64,000 bases of DNA from the NCBI GenBank assembly GCA_032622095.1, contig CP136066.1, positions 61,536,609 through 61,600,608 on the forward strand, given 5' to 3'. Below are positions 1 through 10,986 of the stretch, one piece after another. Both the position numbers and the translations under genes were made by a program. The notes beneath the pieces were generated by a model. The model did not search any database. It saw only the letters and a list, made by a program, of their open reading frames with translations, and had not been told where the DNA came from. The stretch's first letter is position 1. Each line of letters begins with the position of its first letter. This DNA is from Siphonodentalium dalli (Eukaryota > Mollusca > Scaphopoda > Gadilida > Siphonodentaliidae).

Positions 1-263
1 GCCTAAAGGTCAGCTCAGAGTCGTCTTAACATTCCAAAGTACAGTAGACAAAGCCAGGTCAGATGAAGGTTAATTACATACCAGCGATAGACAAAGAGCA
101 GTTCAGAAGCAGGCTAATTAATGTTACACAATATATTCCAACTGACCGATCTCTGCGAGGTTAAATGTGCATGGAATGTAATTACTTAGTCTAAGGTTGG
201 CGAAAGTGCCATCAGGGATGTTACTGGTACATGTAGGTGGGGGCATATTATGTATCAAGGGTA
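1..263. other. Unassigned left edge
   Basis: No open frame, splice-flanked exon or clear repeat was recognised here. The stretch may be intron or 3' flank of the minus-strand FYVE gene, whose downstream exons should lie to the left of the window. Confidence 0.4.
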
Positions 264-297
264 TAGCTCCACCGGAGACTTCGTCTCAGGTGAGCTA
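264..297. repeat. Terminal-type hairpin of a dispersed repeat
   Basis: The sequence reads TAGCTCC..GGAGAC TTC GTCTC..GTGAGCTA, an imperfect inverted repeat. A closely related terminus (TAGCTCCACCTGAGACGAGCTA) ends the dispersed repeat at 54313-54335, so this is probably the end of a related element whose body lies to the left. Confidence 0.45.
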
Positions 298-414
298 AAA
301 ACTTGGCAGAGATCATAGTTCTAAGAATCACTCACAAAATAGAATATATCCACCCACATATGACTATACTGGATAATAATTATTTGTTAATCTCAGCAAA
401 AAAAAAATTGAAAA

Positions 415-930
415 AGCCACAGACCCCATGCCCCCCAAAACGAGATGACAGTCGAAAAAGGGGCATAACTCCATCAGCAATCATTGGGCCGTGAACATAA
501 TCAAATTTGGTCTGTGTTTTTTCAAATGAGAACCATGTACCAAATATCAAGAAATTCTGGCAAATATTGCTCAAGTTACAATCTGGACAAGCCGAAAATA
601 TCAATTTTAAAGTCAAACAACGTCCAAAAAATGACCAAAATCGAACTTGGCTTGCATCTTCTCAAATGATCAAGAAATTTAGTTTAACATTGCTTAAGTT
701 ACCATCTGGACAACCTAAAAATGGCAATTTCTATGTCGAAAAAGGGGCATAACTCCATCCAACTTGACCTAATTATGTGATAGTTATACCCCATACCAAT
801 TTTCGTTTTGATCGGATGATTAAAACTGGAGTTACGGTCCAGACAAGGAATGGGATGGACACACGCATGACCTGACGGATGCAGCTGATTACAATAGTCC
901 TCCAAACTTTTCGGGGGATAATGACTAATT
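415..930. repeat. Dispersed repeat with an internal direct duplication
   Basis: The phrase GTCGAAAAAGGGGCATAACT occurs at about 451 and again at about 735, roughly 284 bp apart, with related sequence between (TCAAGTTAC/TTAAGTTACC followed by ATCTGGACAA). It ends near a short palindrome around TCCTCCAAACTTTTCGGGGGA. No protein motif is present. It looks like a non-autonomous interspersed element of unknown class. Confidence 0.5.
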
Positions 931-1032
931 TGTTGTATCAGGGACAACCCTAGAGGGTGATTTGGGAGACATCTTCTTCCTAAAATGTGCCACTTCTCCC
1001 TATGTTTGTCCGTGAGAGAAACTTCAGCCATT

Positions 1033-1080
1033 GTTACTTCTCCCTGATAAGTCCACTTCTTCCAAACTGGGAGAAGTAAC
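1033..1080. repeat. 12-bp inverted repeat
   Basis: GTTACTTCTCCC at 1033-1044 is the exact reverse complement of GGGAGAAGTAAC at 1069-1080, with a 24-nt loop. It could fold as a hairpin. Function is unknown. Confidence 0.6.
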
Positions 1081-1183
1081 TTCTTCCAGCATCTCTGCTG
1101 GTCCCTGTGTTGTGTGTTTTGTTCCAGTCTGTTGTTGCACAACAAGATAAGAAATTCCTTATACCGAAATTAAGTAATCTTAT

Positions 1184-1740
1184 AAAATACTAGCAGGTGG
1201 ACCCGACATCGTCCGGGCTGTTTCCCCTCTGCTTTTCGGCGAATTACGCGATTTGACCTTGAATTGTCCATTTTTAAGGTCAAGGTGAGGTGGGGTCACG
1301 ATTTGACCCATTTGACCTTGAATTGGTCATTTTGAAGGTCAAGGACAGGTCGGGGTCACGATTTGACCCGTCTAAAACACTCAGTGGACAAAAGTAACCC
1401 TACGTATCAAATTTCGTGGAAATTCCATCAAAATTCGCGATTTGACCTTGAATTGACCCGATTTCAAGGTCAAGGTCATGTCGCACGGGCAAATTAATAG
1501 GCCTATGCCACTCCCCATACGAAAGTATCACGAGACACTAATTTTCATCGAAATCCCGTGATATTCGGGCGTTTGACCTTGAAATGACCCGATTTCAAGG
1601 TCAATGTCACGTCGCACAGGCCCATGCCACTCCACGGCAGAAAGTACCACCACATACCAAGTTTCGTAGAAATCGGTTCGGTCGTTTTCGAGTCCACCGC
1701 AAACAGACAGACAGACAGATCTTCCAACATATATAATAGA
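1184..1740. repeat. Dispersed repeat rich in AAGGTCA half-sites
   Basis: Four degenerate copies of a paired motif, TTTGACCTTGAA then TTCAAGGTCAAGG, lie between 1250 and 1605. AAGGTCA or its complement occurs nine times: at 1254, 1276, 1313, 1335, 1443, 1466, 1472, 1574 and 1597. The element ends in a CAGA microsatellite (about 1695-1716) followed by CATATATAATAGAT. The start near 1184 (ATACTAGCAGGTGGACCCG) is approximate. AAGGTCA is the half-site of NR5A/ERR-type nuclear receptors; binding here is untested. Confidence 0.55.
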
Positions 1741-2340
1741 TCACAATGGATTTATCAATCCATTGACAGAATCATGTTTGTGTTTGCTGTCTTTATGACT
1801 GGTGTCGATTTAGTTTTGTGTTCGATCTTTGATGGTACTCACCAATTATAATTAAAAATCATCTTTGGAACATTCAGAGAAATAGAAATACATAGCAGTT
1901 TATTGACAAGAAAGTCATATGAACCCTATTAGAGAAATTTACTTTACTTCTTGCAATTTTTTATCAAATAATTTTATTTTATTATATAACCCGAATTGTC
2001 CCGTAACACATAGCATATACTCGCAAACCTTTATTTGACAGACACAAACCAATAGGTGCCTGTTATTTTGTCTGGCACCAAAATTTGAGTTATTTCCTGG
2101 CTTTGATGTTGCAGGTAAAATTTGGGCATACAATTAGATGTTAGAGCCAAAAGTTCCACCAGTAAATGATAATTATTGTTAGATATAGAATTTTCTCGCC
2201 ATTATTTTGTATCTTTTCGATGATTAAGAATTTTCAAATAAAACTAATTCCATATTGATAATTAATATTCACAGCTCTGATATGATATCATTCAGAAATT
2301 TCTGAATTATTCAGCTGAATTATTTCTGATATAAATTTAC
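1741..2340. other. Probable intron sequence 3' of the second FYVE exon
   Basis: AT-rich sequence with no convincing coding frame. On the minus strand it begins with the splice donor GTAAAT directly after the FYVE exon. A possible exon (1928-1843, minus) was considered and rejected because its phase does not fit. Confidence 0.4.
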
Positions 2341-2440
2341 CTTTAAGTGAAAGATTGTGGCAGCTGCTACAAACTTCAGCCTTTTTATTGTCCATATATG
2401 GCAGCTTAGATTTCAAATTACAACATTTAGAACAAAATAC
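2341..2440 (-). CDS. ZFYVE9: ZFYVE9/SARA-like gene, exon with second half of the FYVE domain
   Basis: This 100-bp minus-strand exon is preceded by a TTTTACAG acceptor and followed by the donor G|GTAAAT. It begins in phase 0 with VFCSKCC and continues with a KSKLPYMDNKK segment and AEVCSSCHN. These are zinc ligands five to eight and the last strands of a FYVE finger. It joins exactly, in phase, to the exon at 14911-15137, which ends at GCGK. Known family: SARA and endofin have the same V-F-C-x-x-C-C arrangement and a KL.YM/YL run, which is why this family is chosen over the FGD, EEA1 or HRS types. These proteins sit on early endosomes through PI3P binding, and SARA presents Smads to TGF-beta receptors. 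The usual RVC motif reads EVC here. The following exons, including any Smad-binding and C-terminal domains, are not seen and should lie to the left of the window. A diverged paralogue or decaying copy is possible. Confidence 0.8.
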
Positions 2441-2442
2441 CT

Positions 2443-3265
2443 GTAAAACAGAACATGAAAAATACCATTCATATATATATTACAGTCAGACTGTGAAATG
2501 TTATCAGAGGGACATATTTCAAGTTTAATTGTTCATATCCAGCATTCATATAAACTTTAGGGACATTGAGCATAACAATGCACAAAGAAGGGTGTCTGGG
2601 CTTATCATGATCTCACTTCAAATCTGACAATCCTAGCTGTAAATTCAGAATTGTGTTTAAAAAGCCATTAATTTACACAAGTTGACTAAACGTATCAGAC
2701 AGAATATAGTGTAAAGTATAAACAATAATCCACCATCAAATTCCTAAAAGGTTCAGTCACATGAAATGACGAAATGATTGATTTCACAATCTGACTGAAA
2801 AAGACACACACATAATGTGGTTTAAACAGACAAAATGTGAGCTTATTTAAATATTTTGAACCGATATTTCAGTAGTATACCCCCTTGAATACCCTATGTG
2901 AATAGTTGATATATGAGACTATACCATGTCACTAAACCGGAAGTCTTTTCTCATACCATTGCTAGTAACCACCATTTTAAATATAAACCGTTTCCCTCCG
3001 CTTCAAGTCGTAACTCGCATGTGTTATTAGCAGGAATAATTATGTAGAATATTCCAAATTAAGATAATATACATCTCAAGCTAACAAATGACAGTTGAAA
3101 TAAGGAAAAACTAACATATCTTTTTAGTTTAAACCAGTTTTTCGCTTTTATAAAAGTGATGCAATTTTTTCTGCAAATGTAAACATCAACCATAGAAAAC
3201 AACACCAGTGGAAATCGTCGCCTAAATATCACATGTCCGTCCAGAACGGAAGTAACAAATGAAAA
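2443..3265. other. Intron segment without recognised features
   Basis: AT-rich single-copy-looking sequence. The short open frames here lack codon structure or splice signals that would support a gene. Confidence 0.4.
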
Positions 3266-4096
3266 TGTCAATGACACTGTAGCTCAACTTTGTAAAGAAG
3301 GTAATTTTTGTGTGATTGGCAATGAATAGAGAGATTAAAAAGGAGTGTAAAAAATGAGCAGTAAAGGATTTAGTCATGCAAAGAGTAAAATCCAAGATGG
3401 CAGCTGGTGGCCATGTTTATTGTCCGAATGACCCAAAAATGACTCTTTCCAATCTACATTCCAATTTCAATAGCCATGAAAAATTGCATGATGATCAGAC
3501 TAAAGGTACGTCCTGTAGCCCGTGCTAAAGGATTTAGTCATACAAAGAGTAAAATCCAAGATGGCTGCTGGTGGCCATGTTTTATGGCCGAATGACCCCA
3601 AAATTACTCGTTCCCATCTACATGTCAATATTAACATCCCTGACAAATTTTATGATGATCACACTAAAGGTACGACCTGTAGCCCGTGCTAAAGAATTTA
3701 GTCATACAAAGAGTAAATCCAAGATGGCTGCCATGTTTTTTGGCCGAATGACCCCAAAATGACTCGTTTCCATCTACATACTGTTAACATCCATTTTATG
3801 ATGATCCGACTAAAAGTACGACCTGTAGCCCGTGCTAAGTGATTTAGTCATACAAACAGTAAAATCCAAGATGGCTGCTGGCGGCCATGTTTTTTGGCCA
3901 AATGACCTCAAAATGACTCGTTCCCATCTACATGTCATTGTTAACATCCATGACAAATTTTATGATGATCAGACTAAAGGTACGACCTGTAGCCCGTGCT
4001 AAAGGATTTAGTCATACAAAGAGTAAAACACAAGATGGCTGCTGCGGCCATGTTTTTTGGCCGAATAACCCCAAAATTAATCGTTCCCATCTACAG
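3266..4096 (+). repeat. About 160-bp tandem repeat block, left part
   Basis: The block opens with ATGTCAATGACACTGTAGCT, an opening shared with elements at about 15340 and 61005. Five units follow, each containing AAGGATTTAGTCATAC, AAGATGGCNGC..GGCCATGTTTT, TGGCCGAATGACC, ACTCGTTCCCATCTACAT and TACGACCTGTAGCCCGTGCT. Unit spacing, measured at AAGATGG (3394, 3558, 3721, 3868, 4032), is about 147-164 bp. The last unit is broken by the LTR retrotransposon and resumes after it. Non-coding; the class is unassigned. Confidence 0.75.
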
Positions 4097-4380
4097 TGTT
4101 GTGGAAATGGGTTAAATATGTGTCCAGCCTTGTATTATTAACCGGGAATTATCGGTCACGCTCGCTGAGCGCAGATTTGAGATGATTGCTAATCCCACGA
4201 TTCCCGGTGAACGATACGATGTCGGCAGTCGACAGCAACCAACGAAAGAGAATGGACGCATCGACTCATTGATCTTGTGCTGTATATAGATGAGCATCCG
4301 AGGGTGAATTTAGGTGAGTTTACCCCTGGTATATATTTACATATAAAGAATAGAGCCCATAACACCCCAATTATTCTTTA
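4097..4380 (+). repeat. 5' LTR
   Basis: Starts TGTTGTGG and ends ATTCTTTA. It contains the inverted pair CCGGGAAT/ATTCCCGG, a CGCTCGCTGAGCG hairpin, a TATA-like TGTATATAG near 4270, and AATAGA where the 3' LTR has the polyadenylation signal AATAAA. The end TA rather than CA is unusual for an LTR. Confidence 0.9.
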
Positions 4381-4382
4381 TT

Positions 4383-4398
4383 TGGCGTCTGAAACAAC
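4383..4398 (+). promoter_or_regulatory. Candidate primer binding site
   Basis: TGGCGTCTGAAACAAC begins two bases after the 5' LTR. Sites that prime reverse transcription start with TGG, the complement of the tRNA CCA end. The tRNA was not identified. Confidence 0.5.
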
Positions 4399-4805
4399 TT
4401 CGAATTTGTGCGGTCATTTTGGCCACATGGACGAGGGTTCATAACGGGGCGGCTGGCCTATTTTGATTCTCTGTCTTTGCTGGTAGGGACCAGCTATTTT
4501 TGTTGTTTGGGAAGAAGTGTATGATAGGGGTCTGTTTTCGCGGTGATATTCGGGGATTCTGTGGAAGACTTGGTGGTTTTCCATTGTGAATATCAGCGCG
4601 AAAGTTGTAATTTTTTCCCAGACCAGCCGGGGGATTCGGAGTGGGCGCCCGTCCTGTTTTGATAAAAATTGATCTCCTTCGTCGGGGCGGGACGTCAAGC
4701 GAAGGCCAAATCAGTTTAGATTATTTTTGTTATTTTTTTTTCACTGCTTGGTAATATTTTGATTATTTTGTTGTAATTAATTTTTTTGTAATGTGTGACA
4801 CCTGA

Positions 4806-5275
4806 GCAATACGCTAAGGGTCATACATTTCTTTTTTGAATCAGTATTGTGAATTAATTTGAATCCGGAACAATACGTGACGGATCATTCCAAATTGATT
4901 TAAATTTCCATGGTTGTAGTACATTTTATCCGTATTTCTTGTACATTTTCTGAATATTGCTATGTGCTCATCTATTGATCAATTCCATATTTCTTTTCAT
5001 ATAAATGTCCTTGAATTTTGGTATGCTTTAGGACATCCGGGTATATCAATGTTCTAATTCCATAATTATCATTCATATATTTGTACAGCATGTCTACAAT
5101 TGTTTGCTGTTAGCGGCATGTGTGGCATTCAATTGAAAATTCTCTTTTTTCAATTTCGGCTTTAAATGTCTGATTTCTGTGCAAACGCAAAGGGTCACTC
5201 ATTCATATTTACAGAACCATTTCTGTGAATTTATGGTTTGATTCCTGGTCAAACGCTAAAGCTCAATCATTCTAA
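4806..5275 (+). repeat. Four degenerate copies of a leader motif
   Basis: Related phrases, CAATACGCTAAGGGTCATAC, CAATACGTGACGGATCATTC, CAAACGCAAAGGGTCACTCA and CAAACGCTAAAGCTCAATCA, occur near 4809, 4871, 5183 and 5252. They form two pairs with about 62- and 69-bp spacing. This suggests decayed tandem duplication. Confidence 0.5.
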
Positions 5276-5463
5276 TTTGTATTGTCATATTTAAAGGAAT
5301 AGGGTGCTGAAAAAAACAATAATATTTTCTTTCAATATACCGATAATATATATATATAATGTCCATTGGGCGCATATTATCTAACATTCGGCCGACATTC
5401 GTTATTTTTATAACGATTATAAAAAATTCCGAAGTTAGCCGAAGATTTTGTTATAGACGAAGT

Positions 5464-5533
5464 CACGTGATCATCGGCCCGATCACGTGATTGTCACATG
5501 TAAACAGAAGCATAGCACGTGATCGATCACGTG
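5464..5533. promoter_or_regulatory. Cluster of four CACGTG E-boxes
   Basis: CACGTG occurs at 5464-5469, 5484-5489, 5516-5521 and 5528-5533. The last two lie in the perfect palindrome CACGTGATCGATCACGTG. CACGTG is the core site of bHLH-ZIP factors (USF, MITF, MYC/MAX classes). Whether these act as an enhancer of the retroelement is inferred only. Confidence 0.5.
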
Positions 5534-6378
5534 GTAACCCATCGACAACGCATAGATACGCTACGGCAGTATTTGCATGTAGTCGATCGCGGCCTTTGAA
5601 GATTGTCGCGTTATCACACTACGAATGCAAAACTTTGCCGAAAACATCGCCGTTCTCGTAATTAAATGTCTTTATCGTGTTATTATTATATGTATTGCGA
5701 TGTGTTGTTACTATAAAGCCATGCCCGTATATTATTCAGTTTTGCGCGCATTTTATCTATATAAACACGTGCTCGTGTTTATATATTTTTTTCCGTTACC
5801 GGAATAGTCCAAGTTATATTATATATTATATATTCATATAAAGATTGCATATATATATGCAAAGACTTGCACAGTTATTAGGCAATTATCATCTCGTAAA
5901 CATTCCAATTTCCAGATGACCATTGTCTTGTGTCAATAAAGAGCGTTTCGTTTTAATTTATCGTAACGCTGTAAATAAAAAAAAATCGGTTTATTGCTGT
6001 CGGATTTAATCAATTATAATCAAGTCATTCATTACCAATATGATTTGATAAGTTTATTTTTCTTGGCTATGAATCATGTATATATTAGGGCAATATGGTG
6101 TTTCGGAATATTGCTTCCCCTACCCCCAAACTATCTTGCCGACTGTCACTGATGAAATCACTGCGTTTATACGTGGTTATTGGACTATAAAATTAACACT
6201 CTAGCAATGCGTCTATTGAATATGCAGGTCAGAACTCGACCTCTATATGTCAATTACGCATAACAATAGGATTATAAAATATATAAACGTTCGCCGTGGT
6301 TCGTTTAAACATCCAATCATATATAACACTTTTTGTAGGAGGGATAATAATCCGGTTTAATATGTAAGCACATATACA

Positions 6379-6736
6379 AGCGTTCTTTATTCGCAATATA
6401 TCGTAATAGTGAACGCTCTTTATTGCGTCAAGGTAAAGGGACTGATTTTTACTGATTACACCAATACAGGTCAATACATGTACACGAACTTCCGATATGC
6501 ATGCTTTATATATTCTTCCAAGTCATAGCAATTTCCGCTTTATTAATCTCTTTTTATTCGTACCATATTAGGAAAACTCTTAACATGGAACGCTCTTTAT
6601 TGAGCCATGGTGAAGGGAATGGGGAATCGACTTAGAATAGTTGTTATCGTGAATTATTCAACATACTCTCCACTTTAACTGCAATTGTATGTATTCGTAA
6701 CCATGACTGACTTGTCAAATTAAACGCTCTTTATTT
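6379..6736 (+). repeat. Recurrent AACGCTCTTTATT motif in the leader
   Basis: Four copies or near copies lie near 6379 (AGCGTTCTTTATTCG), 6411 (GAACGCTCTTTATTG), 6588 (GAACGCTCTTTATTG) and 6722 (AAACGCTCTTTATTTGG). The surrounding sequences are only weakly alike. Confidence 0.45.
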
Positions 6737-7554
6737 GGTATACGTAATCGGTTTCTGATTTTGCGCAACGGGTTTCCCACAGAAATCCCGCCAAATGGCA
6801 CGTAAACGAACATCGTTTGGAAATTAATACAGCATTATACCTAAATGAGAGTCACTAGACCGGCCACAGCCGAAAACACTGCATTTATATGGCATTGTTA
6901 CGAATGAATGATTGTAAATACGGAACACTCGGGGCATATATACGGAAAATTAAAACAACATCGTGAACACGCGCCAGAATAGAGTTCACATGCCTGCTCG
7001 TGTTTTATAAGCTTTATTTTTGACACGAAAGTGTTACCTACCCCGCTCAATCGGCCTTCTATAGTTTTTTTTGTCAAAACAATAACTTTTCAAACAGCGC
7101 TTAAGACAAATCACAAGTGAATATAACTCACCGCGCGATGAAAATTAACCATGTGTATATAATGCTATTGATATGCCCCACAGTAATTCCATCACGTTCA
7201 CGCGCTGATGTCTATTCCGGATTTTCCATCGTCATATAGGTAGACACAATTAACTCCGACTCTGATTCCGTGTTTTTAATTAGTTTACCTCGCTTGACGT
7301 CATGCGAGGTTTTGCGACGGAGATAGCCGACAACCGGTGGCGGTATTATTTATTTATTTCTCGGCTTATTTATTACTCGATTTTTATGGGACTTGGATTA
7401 TTGTGATCACAATAGGGGTGGCTTTCTGATAGAGTTTTGTTGTTTCATGAGCATTGTAATCCTTTAATAGTTATTCATTATTGAAATGAATATGAACATC
7501 CCTTCAATTTTTAACATACAAAGGGGGTGAAAGTGTAGTCAGGATATATTAAAT

Positions 7555-9069
7555 ATGAATGCCGGTTATGATGCGTCACAAACTAACCTCCGATCGGGTG
7601 AAAGAGGTTTAGCCTGTGAAGGCATGTTACCAAATCCACAGGTACCAATAATGGCTTCCAATAGTGTAACCTTCACCGAGGCCGGGGTATCCACCTTGGG
7701 TAGTACGGTCACATATTCAAACGCTATTATAAAAAGAGGAATTATGCAACCTGTGGTGATACGGTCTACAGGAGCCGGAGTACCCACTTCTGTAAGTCGA
7801 AATATTGGAAGCATTGCATCTACAGGAGCCGGACTACCCACTTCTGATGTAGTGCACAAGCAGACCATGTTGCAACAGACACATGGCAAGTTTCATGGAT
7901 ACCTGCACGACCGTGGTGCGTTTCCCCAAACAAGTAAACCATTTGCCCCCCAGTCATTGCAGCTCAGATATTCGCTACCATTTCCTGAGGGGGTTGGTAT
8001 TAATGTAGCGCAGAACTCGTGGGTATCTGGGAACCCAGTAATCCAACAAGCACACACGACCGCGCCGCGGGATGCTACGACATATACAAGTCAACCCACC
8101 TTGCCAGTACGGAACGGGGGGTTGAACACCCACCAGACCCATGCTCTACCGGGATCGGAGAGTCAATTTCCGGGTCAAAATACAGGGGGATCGACCAGTT
8201 GTATACAACCGGTTTATCCAGCGCATTCGTGTTTTTTAGATCAAAATCAGATCAACCCAGGGCAGACTCAACCGATACGGAACAGTCTACCAGAGAACGC
8301 TCTGGTTGGTTTGGGTCAACAAGCCTTAACAGAACGACAAAGTGTGTTCGACCAATACAAAGGACAGGCCCAATCTGCATGGACGGGTCAGCCCGGGGAA
8401 TTTTCATGCCAAGGTAAACCCGGATCAGCGGGTGGCACACTTGAATATAATCAAGGGCAGACTCTACCAAAACGGAACAGTCAGCCCGGTGGTCCTCAAG
8501 TAGCTGCAGTTAACAATCGACAGCCACCACCCATTCTCCAGGCAATTGACCACAGACTGGGACGGGACCAACCAGTATATGGGGGTCGTCCACCCCCAGG
8601 CACACTAAATGTGGGATATATGAATCCACAAGGGTTTTGTAATCAACCCATTTGGGCATGTCCCAAACAATACCCAAATGATTTTTATGAGGGCCAACCA
8701 AACGGTCCACAATCCCAACCAGTATGTGCGGGTGGATATGGACAGTGGTATGGCCAACTTCATGTACCCCCAGTTAATCAAGAGCCGACCATCTTACCAC
8801 AATGGAATAAGGGGTTAGCTCAAGGGGCGTATAATTATATGGCTGCCCCTGGACAGATTCAAAACTTAAACTATATGGAACAGTTTCCCCAGGCCCAACC
8901 CCGACCTCCGGATCAACTGTTGAACCGTTGTGAGAGGAAACTTAAGGTTCCAAATGGTTTAAGTTTCGATGGGACAGAAAAATGGCACGCATTCAAAACC
9001 AAATTTATGCGCTGTGCTGCCATGGAACACTGGGATTTAGATGAACAGAAATATGCCCTGTGTTTATGA
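7555..9069 (+). pseudogene. gag: Gag, N-terminal part up to an in-frame TGA
   Basis: The frame opens after a TGA at 7528, and ATG 7555 is the first start. Residues 1 to about 450 are low-complexity, rich in Gln, Pro, Gly and Asn. They include a short internal repeat (STGAG.PTS) near residues 75-100. From about residue 455 a conserved capsid start appears (KLKVPNGLSFDG..KWHAFKTKF), as in Ty3/gypsy and retroviral Gag capsids, which assemble the RNA-containing particle. The frame stops at TGA 9067-9069 after YALCL, yet the same frame continues at once with LSGKP, another conserved capsid position. The stop therefore falls inside the capsid domain and is most simply an inactivating point change. 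Read-through is the alternative. Confidence 0.8.
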
Positions 9070-10986
9070 TTAAGTGGGAAACCCAGCGCTGTTTACTCTC
9101 TCTGGTGCGAGAAGTACCCACACCTGACCATTCATGAACAATTGGACCATTTGGAAGCACGTTTTGGAGGCCATACCACACCCGAGGCTACTCAGTTAGA
9201 ATTCCAAAACATTGAACAAAAACCGGGCGAGTCACTAGAGGATTGGGGTGAGACAGTTTTCGATCTGGCTAGTCACGCTTTCCGAGATTGTCCACCACAG
9301 TTTATAAACCAACAAGCCATATTTCGCTTTTGTCATGGTTGTAATGATCGCAAAGCTGCTGAAAATGTCATAAATCGTAGTCCAACTACTATGAAAGATG
9401 CGATTAGTCAGGTGCGATGGTATCAACACAACCACACAATCATACACGGTAGGACGCGACGTAATATACAACGTGTCACTTCCGATCAAAGTGGCGATGA
9501 CCGTCCATCCCACATGAGAGTCACCGATGCAAATAAAGTTCACTCAGAAGTGCAGAATGAAAAAAACGGTAATCATCGCCATTGCTCACCAGACAAAACA
9601 TTTTCACAACCATCCCAACCACGTGGGCAAAATGATTTTAAAAGACTCGCATCAAAAACGTTGGCTTTGGAAAACGGATTTCAAAGATTGGATTCCAAAC
9701 TCCGAAGCATTATGAAACTAAGTGACATAGTAATGTCTACCAATGGCTCGACAGCTACTGAAGTGTCAAAGGGAGGATGCATAAAAAAGTCACTGACAAA
9801 AAAACTATATGGGGGCGAAACCCGAGGTCTGAGTTCGCCCCATCCCAAAATACCAGACCTCAGCCACTCCTTATTGTCCAGTTCTAAACCATTGATTGAT
9901 GTGCGTCGGTTATATGTAACGCCCCTGCCTGCAACTCAGATAACACATCAAGCTATATGCTCGGAAAACATTGATGTAGCTGATACTTCAACTGATCCCG
10001 AGCAATTACGCAACGTTGAGGTGGGAGTAGATAACACTGATCCCGAGCAATTGCGCAACGGTGAGGTGAGAGGAGATAAAACTGTTCGCAAGAAATTACA
10101 ATCTGCTTTATTGTCCAGTTCTGAACCATTGATTGATGTGCGTCTGTTATATGTAACATCCCTGTCTGAAAATCAGATAACACATCAAGCTATATGCTCG
10201 GAAAACATTGATGTAGCTGATACTTCAACTGATCCCGAGCAAGTACGCAACGGTGAGGTGGGAGTAGATAACACTGACCCCGAGCAATTACGCAACGGTG
10301 AAGTGAGAGGAGATACAACTGTTCCCGAGAAATTACAATCTGCTATATTGTCCAGTTCTGAACCATTGATTGATGTGCGTCTGTTATATGTAACGTCCCT
10401 GCCTGAAACTCAGATAACACATCAAGCTATATGCACGGAAAACATTGATGTAGCTGATACTTCAACTGATCCCGAGCAATTACGCAACGGTGAGGTGAGA
10501 GGAGATAAAACTGTTCGCAAGAAATTACGACAATATGAGATGGTAGTAGATAACACTGATCCCGAGCAATTACGCAAGGCTGAGGTGCGAGTAGATAACA
10601 CTGATCCCGAGCAATTGCGCAACGGTGAGGTGAGAGGAGATAAAACTGTTCGCAAGAAATTACGCCAATATGAGATGGTAGTAGATAACACTGATCCCGA
10701 GCAATTACGCAAGGATGAGGTGCGAGTAGATAACACTGATCCCGAGCAATTACGCAACGGTGAGGTGAGTGTAGACAATACTGATCCCGAGCAATTGAGC
10801 AACGGTCAGGTGAGAGACAATACTGATCCAAAGCGGTTGAGCAATGGACATGTTAACGAGAACTCGGGTACCATTGCTAAATGGAGAACCTTCTTACCAA
10901 ATGGGCAGGCGGGTACGGTAGCTTTGATAATCCAACCAATGCAAAATCGGTTGCACGTTTCCATCTCCAAGTTCCGGAACAGTTGA
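9070..10986 (+). pseudogene. gag: Gag capsid remainder and repetitive tail (same frame)
   Basis: This continues the gag frame past the TGA; the first ATG after it is at 9142. The capsid core carries LEARFGGHTTPEATQLEFQ, a PGESLEDWGETVFDLASHAF stretch, then F.HGCNDRKAAENV and P.T..DAI, the usual Ty3-type Gag (retrotransposon gag family) order. A short basic stretch GRTRRNIQR follows. No CCHC zinc knuckle is present, which is unusual. From about 9870 the protein is made of three 79-residue repeats, then 15-residue units of the DNTDPEQLRNGEV type. The frame ends at 10986 after a frameshift near 10910; the repeat pattern resumes in another frame. Confidence 0.75.
9871..10870 (+). repeat. In-frame 237-bp and 45-bp coding repeats
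   Basis: Three 237-bp copies start at 9871, 10108 and 10345 (79 codons each), sharing LLSSS.PLIDVR.LYVT and ITHQAIC.ENIDVADTSTDP. They end in one or more 45-bp units coding for DNTDPEQLRNGEVRV-like peptides. Further 45-bp units, some with a KTVRKKLRQYEMV variant, continue to about 10870. All periods are multiples of three. Confidence 0.85.

Larger units (their letters stand above)
4399..7554 (+). other. Long non-coding leader of the LTR element
   Basis: About 3.15 kb between the primer site and the gag start has no long open frame. It holds two sets of repeated motifs and an E-box cluster, listed separately. Leaders of this length are unusual; it may carry packaging and translation signals or have replaced lost coding sequence. 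Confidence 0.6.

Noticed and set aside
699-1145. 148-codon minus-strand frame
   Set aside because: Its C-terminal half is antisense to a dispersed repeat and it has no recognisable domain; treated as chance.
1843-1928. Possible further exon of the FYVE gene on the minus strand (acceptor CTCTAATAG, donor GTGAGT)
   Set aside because: The preceding FYVE exon ends in phase 1; joining it here gives an immediate in-frame TGA, and the peptide shows no clear match to the SARA C-terminal domain.
8019-8417. 132-codon plus-strand frame
   Set aside because: It lies in another frame within the longer gag frame, without conserved features.
10422-10831. Minus-strand open frames of 126 and 134 codons
   Set aside because: They mirror the 45-bp coding repeats of the gag tail; repeat periods divisible by three keep antisense frames open.
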